Of a DNA stretch of 64,000 bases, positions 36,616 through 49,600 are shown one piece after another. Position numbers and translations under genes: made by a program. Source of the DNA: Zhengitettix transpicula (taxonomy: Eukaryota > Arthropoda > Insecta > Orthoptera > Tetrigidae); assembly GCA_037074705.1 (NCBI GenBank), contig CM073591.1, positions 83,928,032-83,992,031 of the forward strand, in the 5' to 3' direction. Each line of letters opens with the position of its first letter. Within the stretch, counting starts at the first letter, position 1. The notes under the pieces are model-generated. The model did not search any database, was not told the DNA's origin, and saw only the letters and a program-made list of their open reading frames with translations.

Positions 36616-37020
36616 GAATAAGAAACATAGCCAATTCAGACAAAAAGGTAATATAAATACCATACAACGTTTCTGGGATCCAACACAATTCCAGAATCAT
36701 TTCAGAGCTACTTCACATTGAATCAAACATCACAGCTATTAATGTACAAACAGACACTATCCAACTCAATAATTGCTTTGATTCCTTATTATTACGCTAA
36801 ACCTTCTGTTTCCCATTGTCGTTGCTGAGTCATTGTTACGGTAACCCTTCGGCTCTCCCATCGTCGTTGCGTTTTCGTCGCTTTTGAGTTTTGTCAAGTG
36901 ACACGTGCAGTTGTTTTTCTCTAGGCTCTTCTTAACACCTGACGAAAGGTACAAGGATCCCAGAAACGTTGTGTGGTATTTATATTACCTTTTTGTCTGA
37001 ATTGGCTATCTTTCTTATTC
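36616..37020. mobile_element. Terminal-inverted-repeat element with 66-bp ends
   Basis: The left end (36616-36681, gaataagaaacatagcc ... ctgggatcc) and right end (36956-37020, ggatcccag ... ggctatctttcttattc) are near-perfect inverted copies, including ggtaatataaatacca and its complement. Flanking attgaaattaa (36604-36614) and attgaaagttaa (37023-37034) may be the target duplication. The interior has no transposase. A decayed solo end of the same family lies at 58645-58735. Confidence 0.75.
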
Positions 37021-37039
37021 GTATTGAAAGTTAATTTAG

Positions 37040-38165
37040 GATGGAAAAAATGAATGCAGTCTATTTAAAATGGTAAAATCAAAGAAAAATGTATATTATA
37101 GAGGAAAAAATAAACAAACAGGGTCGGACATTTATAGAAAAGTAAATGATTTCAATATTTGTAGTGGAAGAAAGTTGGAATGAAACAGTACATTGACCTC
37201 CAATAATAAACAGAAATACTGGTGAAGAAATGTGGAATTAAAAAAAATATGAAAAATTTCAAGTCACCTGAAAATGTTAGTTGGACATGGACTGGAGTGG
37301 TTGTCAATGTAATTCTGTCCTACCACGGGAATACTGGTTTTCAATTCTGTCATGTGCGCCGTTGTTTGTATACCTCTCATTTTCTGCATCATCAAGTTAG
37401 TTGAGAGGCGCATTCGGTTCATCTCATGTATATAGGAATTGGTATAACTGAAATTTTAGACATCTGTCAGCATTGAATAATAATAAGTAATAATTGATGT
37501 ATATACAGAGTCGCTATGGGCATTCCATGAAGTTGACTCAGTTATTGGACAAATATTATTGAGAAACAATTCAGGTAATAAACTTAGAAGAACGACGAGT
37601 TTTAAGAATATGAACATATAATTGAAAATTAAATTGCCTTTTACCTTGAACTTCCAAGATATTATAAAAATTATTCCGGGAATTAAATTCCGCTGTGCAT
37701 AAGCTTAACGTCAGGGGAAACGTAGATGAAATTCATAAATATTTTTGATAGAAAACGTCATTATAACGCTATAATACACAATCAATATGTGTGAGCACTA
37801 AAACTGATCGCAGAACTACAACTTAAATGGCAGATTATAATAACAGAAATCGTCACTCGGAAATTATGGGGAAAAATAAAATATTCGAAAATTATGAAAA
37901 AATAATACTGAAAAAATTCAATATGAAATATACACGTAAACCTAAAAAAAAAGTCTTAAGTGGCAAAAAGTTAAAACCTAACATCTTCAGAAAATGCTAA
38001 TATGAGTAATTTGAAAATTAATTAAACTGTCTACGATTTAAACGTGTATGACGTATTCACAAGAATGATGCCATGGAGGGACTATAGCTTTTGAAATTAA
38101 GGCAATTTAGACGAGAATGTTTTAGAATTTGATACAACACAAGTAATATCAGAAACATGTACTAA
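37040..38165. other. Intergenic, nothing recognised
   Basis: AT-rich sequence; no gene or further repeat recognised. Confidence 0.5.
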
Positions 38166-38182
38166 AATTAGTAAATTTAGAT

Positions 38183-38277
38183 TTATTTTAGGGTAACAGG
38201 CTACATGAGGGTAATCCACATGGTGGCAACTCCCTTTTCATAGCATAGGAAGGGATTTGAAAGGGGGATGCAGAAGG
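38183..38277 (-). repeat. Retroposon family copy 14 (95 bp, severe 5' truncation, perfect target duplication)
   Basis: The reverse copy holds only the 3' end: ttattttagggtaacaggct to ggggatgcagaagg. It is flanked by identical 12-base repeats gtaaatttagat at 38171-38182 and 38278-38289. Confidence 0.92.
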
Positions 38278-38289
38278 GTAAATTTAGAT

Positions 38290-39540
38290 ATTACTTGTGA
38301 TTAACGCACTTTATTCTGAAATGAAATTAAACTACGAGAATATTCGGTACATGGGGCAGACAAGGTTTCTCTGTGAATGTGAATTCAAATTTAATAAAAA
38401 ATTACCGTACAATATGAAAGTACAAATATGAATTAATATAATTCACATAATAAAGTAATGAAACAGAACATTGCATCCAAGCAGGGATTTTTAGAACCTC
38501 TAAGTAATTAACAGTATTGACATCCTATACGAAAACTTATTGTACGACTATATACATTATTTTGGAATAAATTTTTGACAGTGAATCTGTAAGAAATAAA
38601 CTATTTTCCTTTCCTTCAGATCTTTTATTTTTTATTGCAACAAATTTATGTTTTATTGTATTTACACCTTTAACTCAATTGCCAATTTTTCAGAGAAAAT
38701 CATTTTCAAAACATATTTAATTTTTAAATTAGTCTGGGGGACAATTATTGTCATAGTCATGTTTAATTTTTCCAATATATACATATATATTATTATACTA
38801 TTATGTAATATATTTATATTATTGCATTATCGTTTAAATTTTGAGCTCATCGGTTTCCTGCATGTCTGTCTTACGGAATTAGATTGACACATTTGATTTT
38901 GGTTAATTATTAAACTGTCTTTCAATTTTAAAATTGGGGACTGATGAAAAAATTGGGACCAAGATATAGATATTTGTTTAACCAGATTATTCCATAATGA
39001 CTACTTCGACATGAATGATTTATATAGACTAGATTGACGGCTACATTTTGTCTATCATCGTTAACCTGAATTGGAATCAGCGGGCTACGTGCTTGAAAGG
39101 GGTCAGAGTTTCTAATCAAAGGTTGCGGAATCGATCCCGGCTCGGTTTTTTTTGCGAGGGTAAATGTAGGGGAGATGTTCCTCGGTTGATAAGCGATTTT
39201 ATGGTCTTTTATAAGTTCATGATGCTCCTCGGTGGCCAGCGTAATCCCTGACGACCGACGCTGCAGTGTAATGGTGGCTGTTCACTGAACATAAGAATCT
39301 TCCATAAAGGTAAAGTCTGAGGAGGTAACTTTATTATGCAGTGAACAACGTTATTTCACGTTCCATATAGTTGTGAGAACGTCATTCGGATGAAATTACT
39401 TGAAGATGTTTGTTGAAATTCCTATTTAATTTGAAAATGCTTTTACATGAATTTTTTTTTGTATGGTGGTAAATTTCCACCAGCTGATCTGTGAAGCTAT
39501 CACTCTGAGCTGAGTGAAAGTATGAAGGTCTAGACAGGCT
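38290..39540. other. Intergenic with a possible tRNA-derived SINE trace
   Basis: At 39120-39146 the + strand reads ttgcggaatcgatcccggct, a B-box/T-arm-like motif, with no convincing A-box. The open stretch at 38648-38887 is hydrophobic and AT-driven and is not called a gene. Confidence 0.35.
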
Positions 39541-39545
39541 ATGTA

Positions 39546-39780
39546 TAGGGCAATCCACATAGTGGCACCTCTCCTCTTATAGCATAGGAAAAGGAGTGAA
39601 AGGGGGGATATGGAAAGGTAGAGCAAGGTAGCCAAGGGTTAACTAGGGCCCCGGGGTTATGGTTTAAGGATCCTAACCGGTATTGCGCCTAAAAATGATG
39701 CAGGGAAAACCCTAGAAAAACCTGAATCAGGTAGGTCGGGCATTAGTACTTCTCCCACGCCTTTCCGATGGCGGAAGACT
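39546..39780 (-). repeat. Retroposon family copy 15 (truncated)
   Basis: The reverse copy runs from agggcaatccacatagtggc to tttccgatggcgg. Confidence 0.85.
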
Positions 39781-39789
39781 CTCACGAAT

Positions 39790-42700
39790 ACACATTTATC
39801 TTCATAATTCTTAATAAAGACTATGGCTGAAAAAATACTCATTAAAAATAGTATTTCGTTTTAATGTGCAAAATTTAACAATAGAAACATGACATCTTAT
39901 TAATTAAAACATGTTTTACATATTTGACAGTAGAATTATTTTCACAAGAGAATAATTTTTCAGATTCCAATTAATGATTTTTAAACCAGTTTAATTTGTT
40001 TTATGGCATACCAGTTACTTAATCGCAGTGAAACTACCAATTTGTCAAGTTGCATTTTTATTGAATGATTACGTGACATCAAATTCTGAGATAAATATTA
40101 TTTTTAATGAATATTTAATCTCATAGGCTACGGTATAGTTTATAAAAAATTCCAATCGTTACTTATTAACAATATTTCATATAAGAAATATAACACAACA
40201 TTTAGATGTTTGCAAACTAAATTAAAATTAATTGAAAAAATAAAATAATCTGTATTACTTTAAAATGAATTAGGCAATAAACATAAAAAAACTTTCAAAT
40301 ATAAAATAAATACAACTCAACGTTTTTTCAAACTTTTTTGCTTTTAACAGATGTTTAAATAGCTAGATAATTATGTATCTTTCGTAATTATTTTTCCCAT
40401 ATGATTATTTAATGTAGCATATATGACTGTTCGGAAAAAAACAACTGAATTTTATTCAGAACTATCTGAGTGCTAAAAGTTACCCGGGTATTTATTGTAA
40501 TTAGCCCTGCGAAAGTATTCATTCGACATAACGTCTTGGTAAACATTTACTTTAACCAGCAAAAATAGCGTAACTGTTTGGAATTTTTACCGATTTACTT
40601 CCTCTCCCCGACCTAACCCCTCGGTATCTTAATTCAAATAAACTAAATTAATGACTGTCGGTACTTTAACAACTCAGTAATTTGTCTGCATAAAATATGA
40701 GCGTAAATTTATTTCACGCCCTCCCTCCTCCACTCCTAGACTCTGTACTATATATTAATCTGTATAATAAATATCAGAATTAAACTCAGTGACTTCCATA
40801 ACCTCAAATTCAACCCCATTGTCGGTTGTTTACTCATTACTTTTATGTAACGTTATTTAGTACACTTCTTCGCCACCCACTCACCTAAATGCTAAAGTAC
40901 AACCTAAATGAGATAGTGAATGTCAGAATTAAACTCATTGAATGCAGTAACCCCCAACCTTAGTTACTGTAAGGAATTAAAATTATAAGATAGAAACACA
41001 TGGAGAGAAGCTATTATTCTCATAGAAAACGGGTTATTCGACGCTAATATCAGTCGTTTTCGCATGTTTTAAATTTCTATCCCTGTTCACATATAGGGAG
41101 TTTTCTAACGCATCGCGCTGGAGAGCGCACAACAACTCAACAAAGTTTCTTTGCATTCAGATGAATGATGTAGGAACGCGTGGGGGTAGGGGGGGGCAGT
41201 CAGACATATATATGTATATGTAGTAGAGAAATTTACTTCAGAAAACATTCAAAAACAGAATTAACGCGGAAAACTGTAAAAAATTACTTTTGATGGAAAC
41301 ATTTATTTTTATCCACGTGAACTAGGACGTTGAAATACTAAACTTCCAAAATATTATTTAATTGTTAAATTAAAGCACATAAATGGGGTAATTGCTGAGA
41401 CTTAGAAAAGTAAATAAACTCAATATAATAATATATTAATTCCCAATAGCAAATCAATTTATAATGATTTTAATAATAAAATTGGGTCAAAATGTGATAA
41501 AACACTATAAAAGTTGGAACAAATCTTATAGCAATTTATATTTCTAATACTTCTGATGAAGTGATATTTTTGTGGCGTAACCTTTTGGTCTCTAACATGA
41601 CCAGTGGAAATATTATAATGCTGAAATTGTTTACAAATTGTTTTCAAATAATGTATTACTAAAACTTGTAGTTTAATTCTTGGAAATGAAATTAATAAGA
41701 AGGGAAATATAATGTAAAAATTTAATTTAAGTGGTGAAGACAGTCCTTTCAATGTGATAAAAGCGTTTCAATACAATTATCAATGTGTATTGACGAAACT
41801 TTCTATGATAAAAATCAATAAAATTTAATCTGTTACAGTCGGCTATGTCAAATTTTTATAAATAAAGGGACGATACGTCGTGCTAATCTTACTTTATTAA
41901 TATGGATAATGTTTTATTTGATGTATATATATTTCTGACAAATTTGACTTGTTTATTACGTTCTCTTATCTGATGTATTCAGGCAGAAAACTTTTGAATC
42001 AATATGGAACGCGCAGTGTTGCTGTCCCTTGATCTTATAAGGAGATGAAAATTGAATCTTGGGCTAAGTTTTCGCTATCTTTTATCTGTATAGCTCTGCT
42101 ACTCACATTAAACCAAAAATTAATTTATAAACACGTATAAAATCATGGCTGAAGCTTCAATTCGTTCACTTATTTACTAATTATATAATCTACTTTTTAT
42201 AACACATTTTTTAAATTTTTTATTATTATTGGTATACTATGAAACCATTTCTTACACTAACACAAGAATTATTTTTTATTTTGAATTTGGATGATGTCTC
42301 AAACATTATTTTATTGGTCAGGACCTGGTCATCATATGTATAGTTATATTATAATAATTCTTTACATACCTTGATACGGGAAATGAAGTAATAATTTTTT
42401 TTATTTGAATAGAAAATGAAATATGTAAAGTTTTACGTCTGTGTGAATAAATTTGATGATAAAATAGCCAGTCAATTGAAAAAAAAAGTATTTAATTAAT
42501 TTATTATTAAATTGCTACATACTGAAGAGGGTTCACATGAGTACCGAAAAATGTCGCAATTTAATAATTTATTAATAAAAAATTTTCACTTGTCTGTTAT
42601 AACCTCTTTTATCATCAAACGAAAAGAAAAGAAACTGCTGGGTTAACTCTAAAACACTTGTCTATAAAAGTTATAAAAACAAACAAACAGTGTTTAAAAC

Positions 42701-43500
42701 TTTTAATTTTTTAACAATTCTCGTTATAAAATTTAACAAAAATTAACTTAAGTTTTATGATTATATAATTAGTCCACATTAGTTATTTATTCTTTCCTCT
42801 TTTGATTTTATACGTAATAATACTTTTAACATACATAATAATATTATTATTTTAATTTTCTGAATTAAGAAAATTTTATAAAAAGGTAATTTATAATGCT
42901 CAAAGAAAATATACCTCCCAGCAACTATGTCCTGGAAAACCAATTAAACTACACATTTAATGCACATCAGAAACAAATAGCTTAACCCTTTCATGAAATG
43001 CTTGTTGATACGTTCACGGAACAATGAGCCGCTGCGTCTCTATCATTTACAAACGTTCACCGGCATTAATCATTTCAGAAACGTAATTATTCTCGTGAAA
43101 CTACAGAGGGATCGACAATCCATCACCGGGGACATCTAAGCGCTCGTTGATTATGTATGGCGTCATTCTGACAGCAATGTGCCACGGTGACTTGAATAAG
43201 TGGCAGGGAAAATACGAAATATATTTGATCTCAAAATTAACGAGGACCAGGCAGTAAGTCATGCACTACTGCAGTAGCCATACTCCAATTTAAACTCTGA
43301 ATATCTTACGCAGTATAAAATGTTGTTTCAAATTTCAATGAAATTTACACAATTTCTTATCATTTTATTATTACCCTCACGTTGGGATCGACCATGTTAC
43401 AATCAATTGTATCTATAATGTTATTACCCTCACTTTTGGAATGGATAAACGTATTAATGAATTATCTCGCGCAAGTTGGGAAAACCATTATTCTACTATA
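39790..43500. other. Intergenic, AT-rich
   Basis: No gene recognised. A short inverted repeat (taattaatttattattaaattgc / gcaatttaataatttattaa) lies at about 42492-42585, and a CTGATGA-containing repeat trace at 41553. The minus open stretch 41459-41752 has no motif. Confidence 0.45.
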
Positions 43501-43507
43501 TATATTA

Positions 43508-43720
43508 TGGTTTTTCTAGGGTTTTCCCTGCATCACTTTAATGCGAATGCCGGGTAGTATCTTTAAACTATAGCCCGGGGGACCTAGTTAACCCTTGGCT
43601 TCCTTCCTCTACCCTTCCGCATCCCCCCTTTCAAATCCCTTCCTATGCTATTAAAGGGGAGGTGCCACCATGTGGATTACCCTGATGTAGCCTGTTACCC
43701 TAAAAAAAAAACAAAAAAAA
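43508..43720 (+). repeat. Retroposon family copy 16 (5'-truncated, long A tail)
   Basis: The forward copy runs from tttttctagggttttccctg to tagcctgttaccctaaaaaa, with the tail interrupted once by C. Confidence 0.88.
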
Positions 43721-43941
43721 CGATTTAAGGTTATGGGACTTTGTTGCTAGGAATTACATTACCTACATGGACGAGCAGCTTCAAGTGTTACAGAATGTTC
43801 TTTCCAGTATTCGGAGTTCATTGCAACAGAAAAGAGTTTAATTTTAATTAAAAATTCTTACGTCGCGGTAGAATAAGTTGGCGTGTTGGAAAATACTAAT
43901 GTTACGCAAGTTGTATAGCGAAAATATAGAAACGGAAGTGA

Positions 43942-44609
43942 AATCGTGGCCTACCGCGTTTTTGGGTATAATATAAACACTGGATAAATGATAAAAGCAT
44001 AATATAATTTATCAAATTGAATGTATTGGGAAAAAATTTTTCTTAAAAACGGAATTCAAGAATCTTAGTTTTTAATTCTGTAATTTTTAATTAATTTGAC
44101 AATTATAATTTATAAAAGTAGCAAAACGGCCAAATTGTCAGAATAAAATGTATTATTCTACTGAAACAAAAACATACAATATTTCGACGTTTTGGCCAAT
44201 GTTTTGTGACTTTGTCAGATAATTATCAGTTTAATATATGTTAAAATTTCATTGCTAAGTATAGGTCGACGCTAAATTTATATTTGGTTATCTAATTTTA
44301 ACATATATATATATATGCATATATTCAAAACTGTCTATTATCTGATGAAGTCCCAAAATTGTGCACGAATTGTAATTATTTACTTTTTGGTGAATTATAC
44401 AATTTTCTGACAAATTGGCCTTTTTTACTATTTTTAAAAATTATAATTGTCTAATTAATGAAAAATTATTAAATTAAAAACTAAGATTCTTCAAATCTGT
44501 TTTTAAGCAAATTTGCTTTTTTCAATACATTCAATTTGATAAATTAAATTATGCTTTGATCATTTGTCCAGTGTTTTATGATACGCAAGAAACGTGGTGG
44601 GCTACGATT
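43942..44609. mobile_element. Foldback element with arms of about 200 bp
   Basis: The left arm from aatcgtggcc (43942) is an inverted copy of the right arm ending gctacgatt (44609). Matching inner blocks include aacactggataaatgat / atcatttgtccagtgtt, atttatcaaattgaatgta and its complement, and gacaattataattt and its complement. The arms are diverged by substitutions and small indels, so the element is older than the 2.75-kb palindrome. Confidence 0.75.
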
Positions 44610-44619
44610 GTCCGCGAAA

Positions 44620-45880
44620 AAACTAACCGCATGAACATAGACTTATAATTATTGAGATGGATTGTGGGGGAAAACTAAGGGAGTGACAAGACAACCATAA
44701 AGTGAGTGGTACAGTAAGAATCATCAGCCCAATATATCTGATTTTATTGAATCCCCAATATCAGTAGACAATGTTTTCAATAGCCGGCGAAGTACAGGTA
44801 ACCAGCTATTTAGAAATTATATTTTATCGTTACCAAAAATAAGTTATTGAATATGATATAGCTGCATGTTGCCATATTGCTGGAGGAAACGTCGATCGGA
44901 GGAAAGTTTATTTTCATGCGGCCGGAACGCCACCTGCACGCGTTTTTTTATACAAAACACACAAAACAAAAATTGTTCTCAAAATATTAAAATTAACAAA
45001 ATATAATTTTTCATGGAAAACAAGTTAAGTACACGGATCATAATATAAAATTGTTACACACCAACATGAAACAAACTAGATACAGATATACACATAAATG
45101 TGCAAATATTCTGAATTGAAGTAATAATTGATTGGTTCGAGTTAGATATGAGACAAAAACAATACGACTAATTGGTTAAATTATCAACGAACTATAATCA
45201 TAGCTGTATTTTTCTTGGTTGCCTGCAGATTAATAATATTACTTATGATTTTGGAAGATAAGTTGAAATAACATGATAATACTACAATTTATTAAAAACC
45301 TAAGACGACCATGCTCTACACAGGAAGTCATTGAAATACATTCATCATTATTAATTTCTATTATTTTATTAACAGTTTATTTCACATTGTTCAGGTTTAA
45401 TTTAAAAAATCCAGTTCAGAAAGGAAGTTTTTTTTATAAATGGTAGGAGGGTTCTTTTTTTTAAAGGCAGTTCTCAGAAATACTTATATTAAAAACCTCA
45501 GGGTTAAAATGATACATCATTACAGAAATGATCTCAAGGGTGGTATCACCACACAATTATACCATAGGCAATAAAAGTTAGTGACACTACAGCACTTGGT
45601 ATTGTGGCTGCATACTTTGAGCCTAAATTCGCCTCTGTTCCGCTATCTCAAATTATATATATTGTAATTATCACCTAGTAGGCGATTAATTAATTTGCCC
45701 CACGTTGTGATAGCCATTTATGTAATAATTACCTTGTTCGCTCTTAATTAAAAGAATTAATATGTTATGAAAAGAAAGGTTAATTAAAAGAAAAGATTAT
45801 AAAAAATTAACAAATAAAATAATTTGATATTTTATTCACTTGTGGCTTCCAAAATTAAAACTAAAACAATAAAATTAAGA
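44620..45880. other. Intergenic, nothing recognised
   Basis: AT-rich sequence; no gene or named repeat recognised. Confidence 0.45.
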
Positions 45881-45884
45881 TATC

Positions 45885-46589
45885 TTCTCTCAGGGTCACA
45901 ACTGGGTTTGATAATTAACAGAAAAGTGATTTATAAACTGATTAGCAATTCAAACATAAAAATTGACCTAAAATATTAAGACGATAAATGAAATCTGACT
46001 ATTACCTTTCTAATTATCGTTTACAAATTTATCAAAGTTTTGTTACTAAGGACCGCCTTCGGGTACCAGAACAATCAATTTTACCTCGTTCGGACACTTT
46101 TACACACTTTAGTTTTTAATATCATATCTTGGTTTTCACTGATTCTACACTTCACTTTAAAATTTGGCAAGATTGGCTGTATTTCGTTGACTGCTTCGCT
46201 CCACAATAATTTACCAATGTTCTCCTAGAACAATTCCTCCACGAAGATTTTGGAAAGTTCTATTCTGACAAAAACTGCTATTACTTTCCAATATTTAGGA
46301 TGCACTACTTCCGTGAATGTTTTACTTTGTATTAATTCACAACTTTAACTGGTAATACATTAACGACGTCTAGTCTCTGCTCAAGTTTTATTTGTTCTGC
46401 TCCTTGCAATGTTTCGCTGCCAACTGGTCTTCTCCAAGTGCATCCAGAGTTTTAGCGCACATTTTCCATTTCGGAAACAGAGCTCGGCGCCATTGTCACT
46501 TTGGAAGCTCCTGCCGTACAATTAAATTTTATTGAAATCAATTCAAATTATACCTAATCAATTTATTGGCATAATTAATTATTGGTACA

Positions 46590-46590
<1 letters not shown>
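45885..46590. repeat. Three-copy dispersed repeat, copy B
   Basis: It contains cacaactgggtttgataatt, then atcgtttacaaatttat..aaagttttgttact and ggtcttctccaagtgcat, all shared with copy C at 54.3 kb. It holds at most one relic of the 44-bp unit of copy A. Confidence 0.65.

Positions 46591-46595
<5 letters not shown>

Positions 46596-46632
<37 letters not shown>
46596..46632. repeat. TA microsatellite
   Basis: Alternating A/T run of about 36 bases. Confidence 0.9.
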
Positions 46633-46633
<1 letters not shown>

Positions 46634-46639
46634 CCTATA

Positions 46640-49600
46640 AAATATCACATCCAACGGCTTCTTGCACATGGATTTCAGTGTTTGTAATTCGCATGTAAAG
46701 GCGACAGATGGACGAAGGGCGTTTCACGTAGACGATTTGAAGTAAGTCGCTCAGGCCCTTTGGCCGCCTGGATTCTTTTAAGAGTCAAGGCGGCTACAGA
46801 ACCATTGTCGACAATAGCCATGTACACACTGCAATTCTGTAAATCAGATTCTCTCTGGAGCTTGTACATCCACATGCTTATTTTATTTTTGTATGTATTT
46901 CATTTTTTCAAAATATAATTTTATAAATATGTATAAAATTATATAAATATTTTCAGATTTTGTCACTGTGTTAAAGTTATTGACAGTGGTTAAAATTAGT
47001 AAAACTATCTGGATATTCGTTCTCCGAACGCGATGATGCTTGGATCTATTTTTTAACATGTTATATAACCAAATCATTGAAATGAAAATATAATACGACA
47101 GTTTTAAAATATAATAATTAGATAAAATTAGTTCAATTACATCCAACTTTAAGGGAAAATAGTGATTTTTGAAATAAAGATAGAAATGTACGTAGAGTGG
47201 TGATGTTTGGAGATGAAGTGCATATCTGGAAACTTCATAATAAAAATGTGACTTATAAGTTAATAAATTTAATAATTACGTACAACGTTAAGTAAGTTAA
47301 ATGATGTAAAAGAATGCAGATTTTTACAGATGATTCAAATAACAAATAGTAAATATTTAAACAATATATATATATATACAAAATTAATGAGTTTTAATGG
47401 GAGTCATATATTTACTATTTTTGTCCACGTCCTTGGTTTACGCGATGTATCCACAGTTTTCTTTTTCCAATGCTCTTTTTAATGCGATATAGTTCATTTG
47501 ATAGAAATTGAACGTGACTTCCACATTCAGTTTCAACGTTCTCGAATTGGATTGAATTAAACTGCCCTTGGCGACTAGAAGAATTCTTATTACTTTCTGG
47601 ACTGTTGGAGATAAAAGTTTCAAACATTGGTGTAACCTATACAAACACTCAATCCAAGCTTTTGTAATACAGGAGGAACAAATGCATATGTTAAATTTAT
47701 TTTTATATTGCTCTATATTATTTCCATTATTAGAAATCAATATTTGGTCTCCTAAATAACTAAGAATTACAACCAATAAACCATTAATTTTATGTTTGAT
47801 GTTACCTGGTAGCAAGGTGATACAGGACGAATGCGTTTTTGCGACAATAATTAATCATATTTTTGCCGGTTGTGCAGAGTAACATTTTGTACAGTATAAT
47901 GGAATTGTTGGTAAAATTAAATACTTCCACAAGCATACATTGCTAATGTAACAAACTCACAAGCGTAAATTTAAATTTAAATTGCAGGAGCCATGTTTAC
48001 ATTGTGTATATGATTTTGGGAGAGGTGAGTCCGCAATTTGCGTTAAGTGCCACAAATGAGAGCTGAATGGTACTGCATGACATTAATTGAAATATTCATC
48101 GAGGGAAGGGTTTATACAGAGGCACCACCGTGAAACGAAGTGCATACAATTGCAAATAAATCACAACAGGGCTGATAAATGTAAATAATTGGTTTGTTTC
48201 TTCATTGTCTCACGATTAAGAATATAAATTAGTTTTCTTATGTTTACATTAATAATATAAATTGAAAAGTCTGTATTTCACACATTGTATTAAGTATTAA
48301 AGATTTTTCATATTTGATTCACGAAAATAATTAATTGTGTTTCTAATTTACCGAAATTATTTCTCGGAAGTAATTTTGAGGACTTATTTTCGATAGACGA
48401 ATACTACGAATCTCCTGCGTATCGTTGGAAGCCATGAAACGGTAAAGAACCAGAATTTCCTAGAAAGAAAAACACAGCTCTGAGTTATACAGATGCGAAG
48501 CAGCACAAGTTGAAATTAATAAAATAAATTGAAGATGAAATAATACTTTTAATTTACCAAATATTCTTATAGTACGAAACAGAGACGCTCTGAATGGTAT
48601 TAAAAAATCAATATAGCATCCTGCATACGTCTTAAATAATTTTTGACACTTATGAAACTATTGTATTCGACTTAGATCGGTTTTTATTTTAACGACTAGA
48701 GACTCCTAGAAAATTAAGAACTTAGTCTATTTACTTAAAAATTAAGTTAAATATTTTTCAAGTTTTTAATTTAATTTCTTCATTTATTTTGTTCATTTAT
48801 TTAGTTGTAATAGTGATGTGATCGTTTACCTCATTTATAATATTTGGCTTACGTCGAGATACAAAGTGCGCACCAAGGAACAAGAATTTGCTTTCGTAAA
48901 CAAAGTGGCACCGGGAAGCAAAATCTTGGTGAGGGACAGTTGTCTCGACCGCGCGGCGGGTGGTCACTTGTCAGAGGAACTGAAAGGGTCAGCAGATGTG
49001 CAGTTGACATGAGGACAGCAAGGACATTGTTAATAAAAACGGGCAGGACGGTTGGAGAGACAGGATCGAGTTTGGCAAGGAGAAGCTCGATGCAGACTAA
49101 ATAAACTACTATGCTCATCCAGATGGTTGGGAATTGCTGAGTTTAAGATAAAATAAGCTGTGAAGGCGACGAATTGCAATGTGATTAAAAATTAAGCCAT
49201 GTGGCTAAAACTGAACGATGGATGATTTCCTGTAGGAGAGAAAATAAGGGTCACTGCTCGCCATTTAACGATGACACTGGCTGAACTTTACGTAAGAAAA
49301 TCCTGCGGTTGTCTTTTATTACATTCCTTTAAAAACATTTCAATTGTAATTTTCATTCTAGTTTGTTTCGTGTTCCTCCCTCAGATATTTCTTATTTTAC
49401 AGTGCGCACTTTGCATGTGAGGATGAATTGTGTAATATTTTGACATAATTAATTTTCCAATCAAATCAATTTTGTGTTATTAAATTCAAGTAAATTTTAT
49501 CAAACAATATTAATAACATGTTCCGGAAATGCATAATTAATGAGTTATCCAAACTTTTATGATTTTTACTGTATGGAAACATGCCTTGTTATCTGGATTA

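Noticed and set aside
36604..37034. Complete type III hammerhead formed across the 36.6-kb element
   Set aside because: Helix III could pair between the two ends, but the bases flanking the presumed cleavage site do not form helix I.
39120..39146. B-box-like motif suggesting a tRNA or SINE on the plus strand
   Set aside because: No convincing A box at the right distance.
48818..49118. Open frames on both strands in a GC-richer patch
   Set aside because: No family motif, no consistent frame preference and no neighbouring exons.
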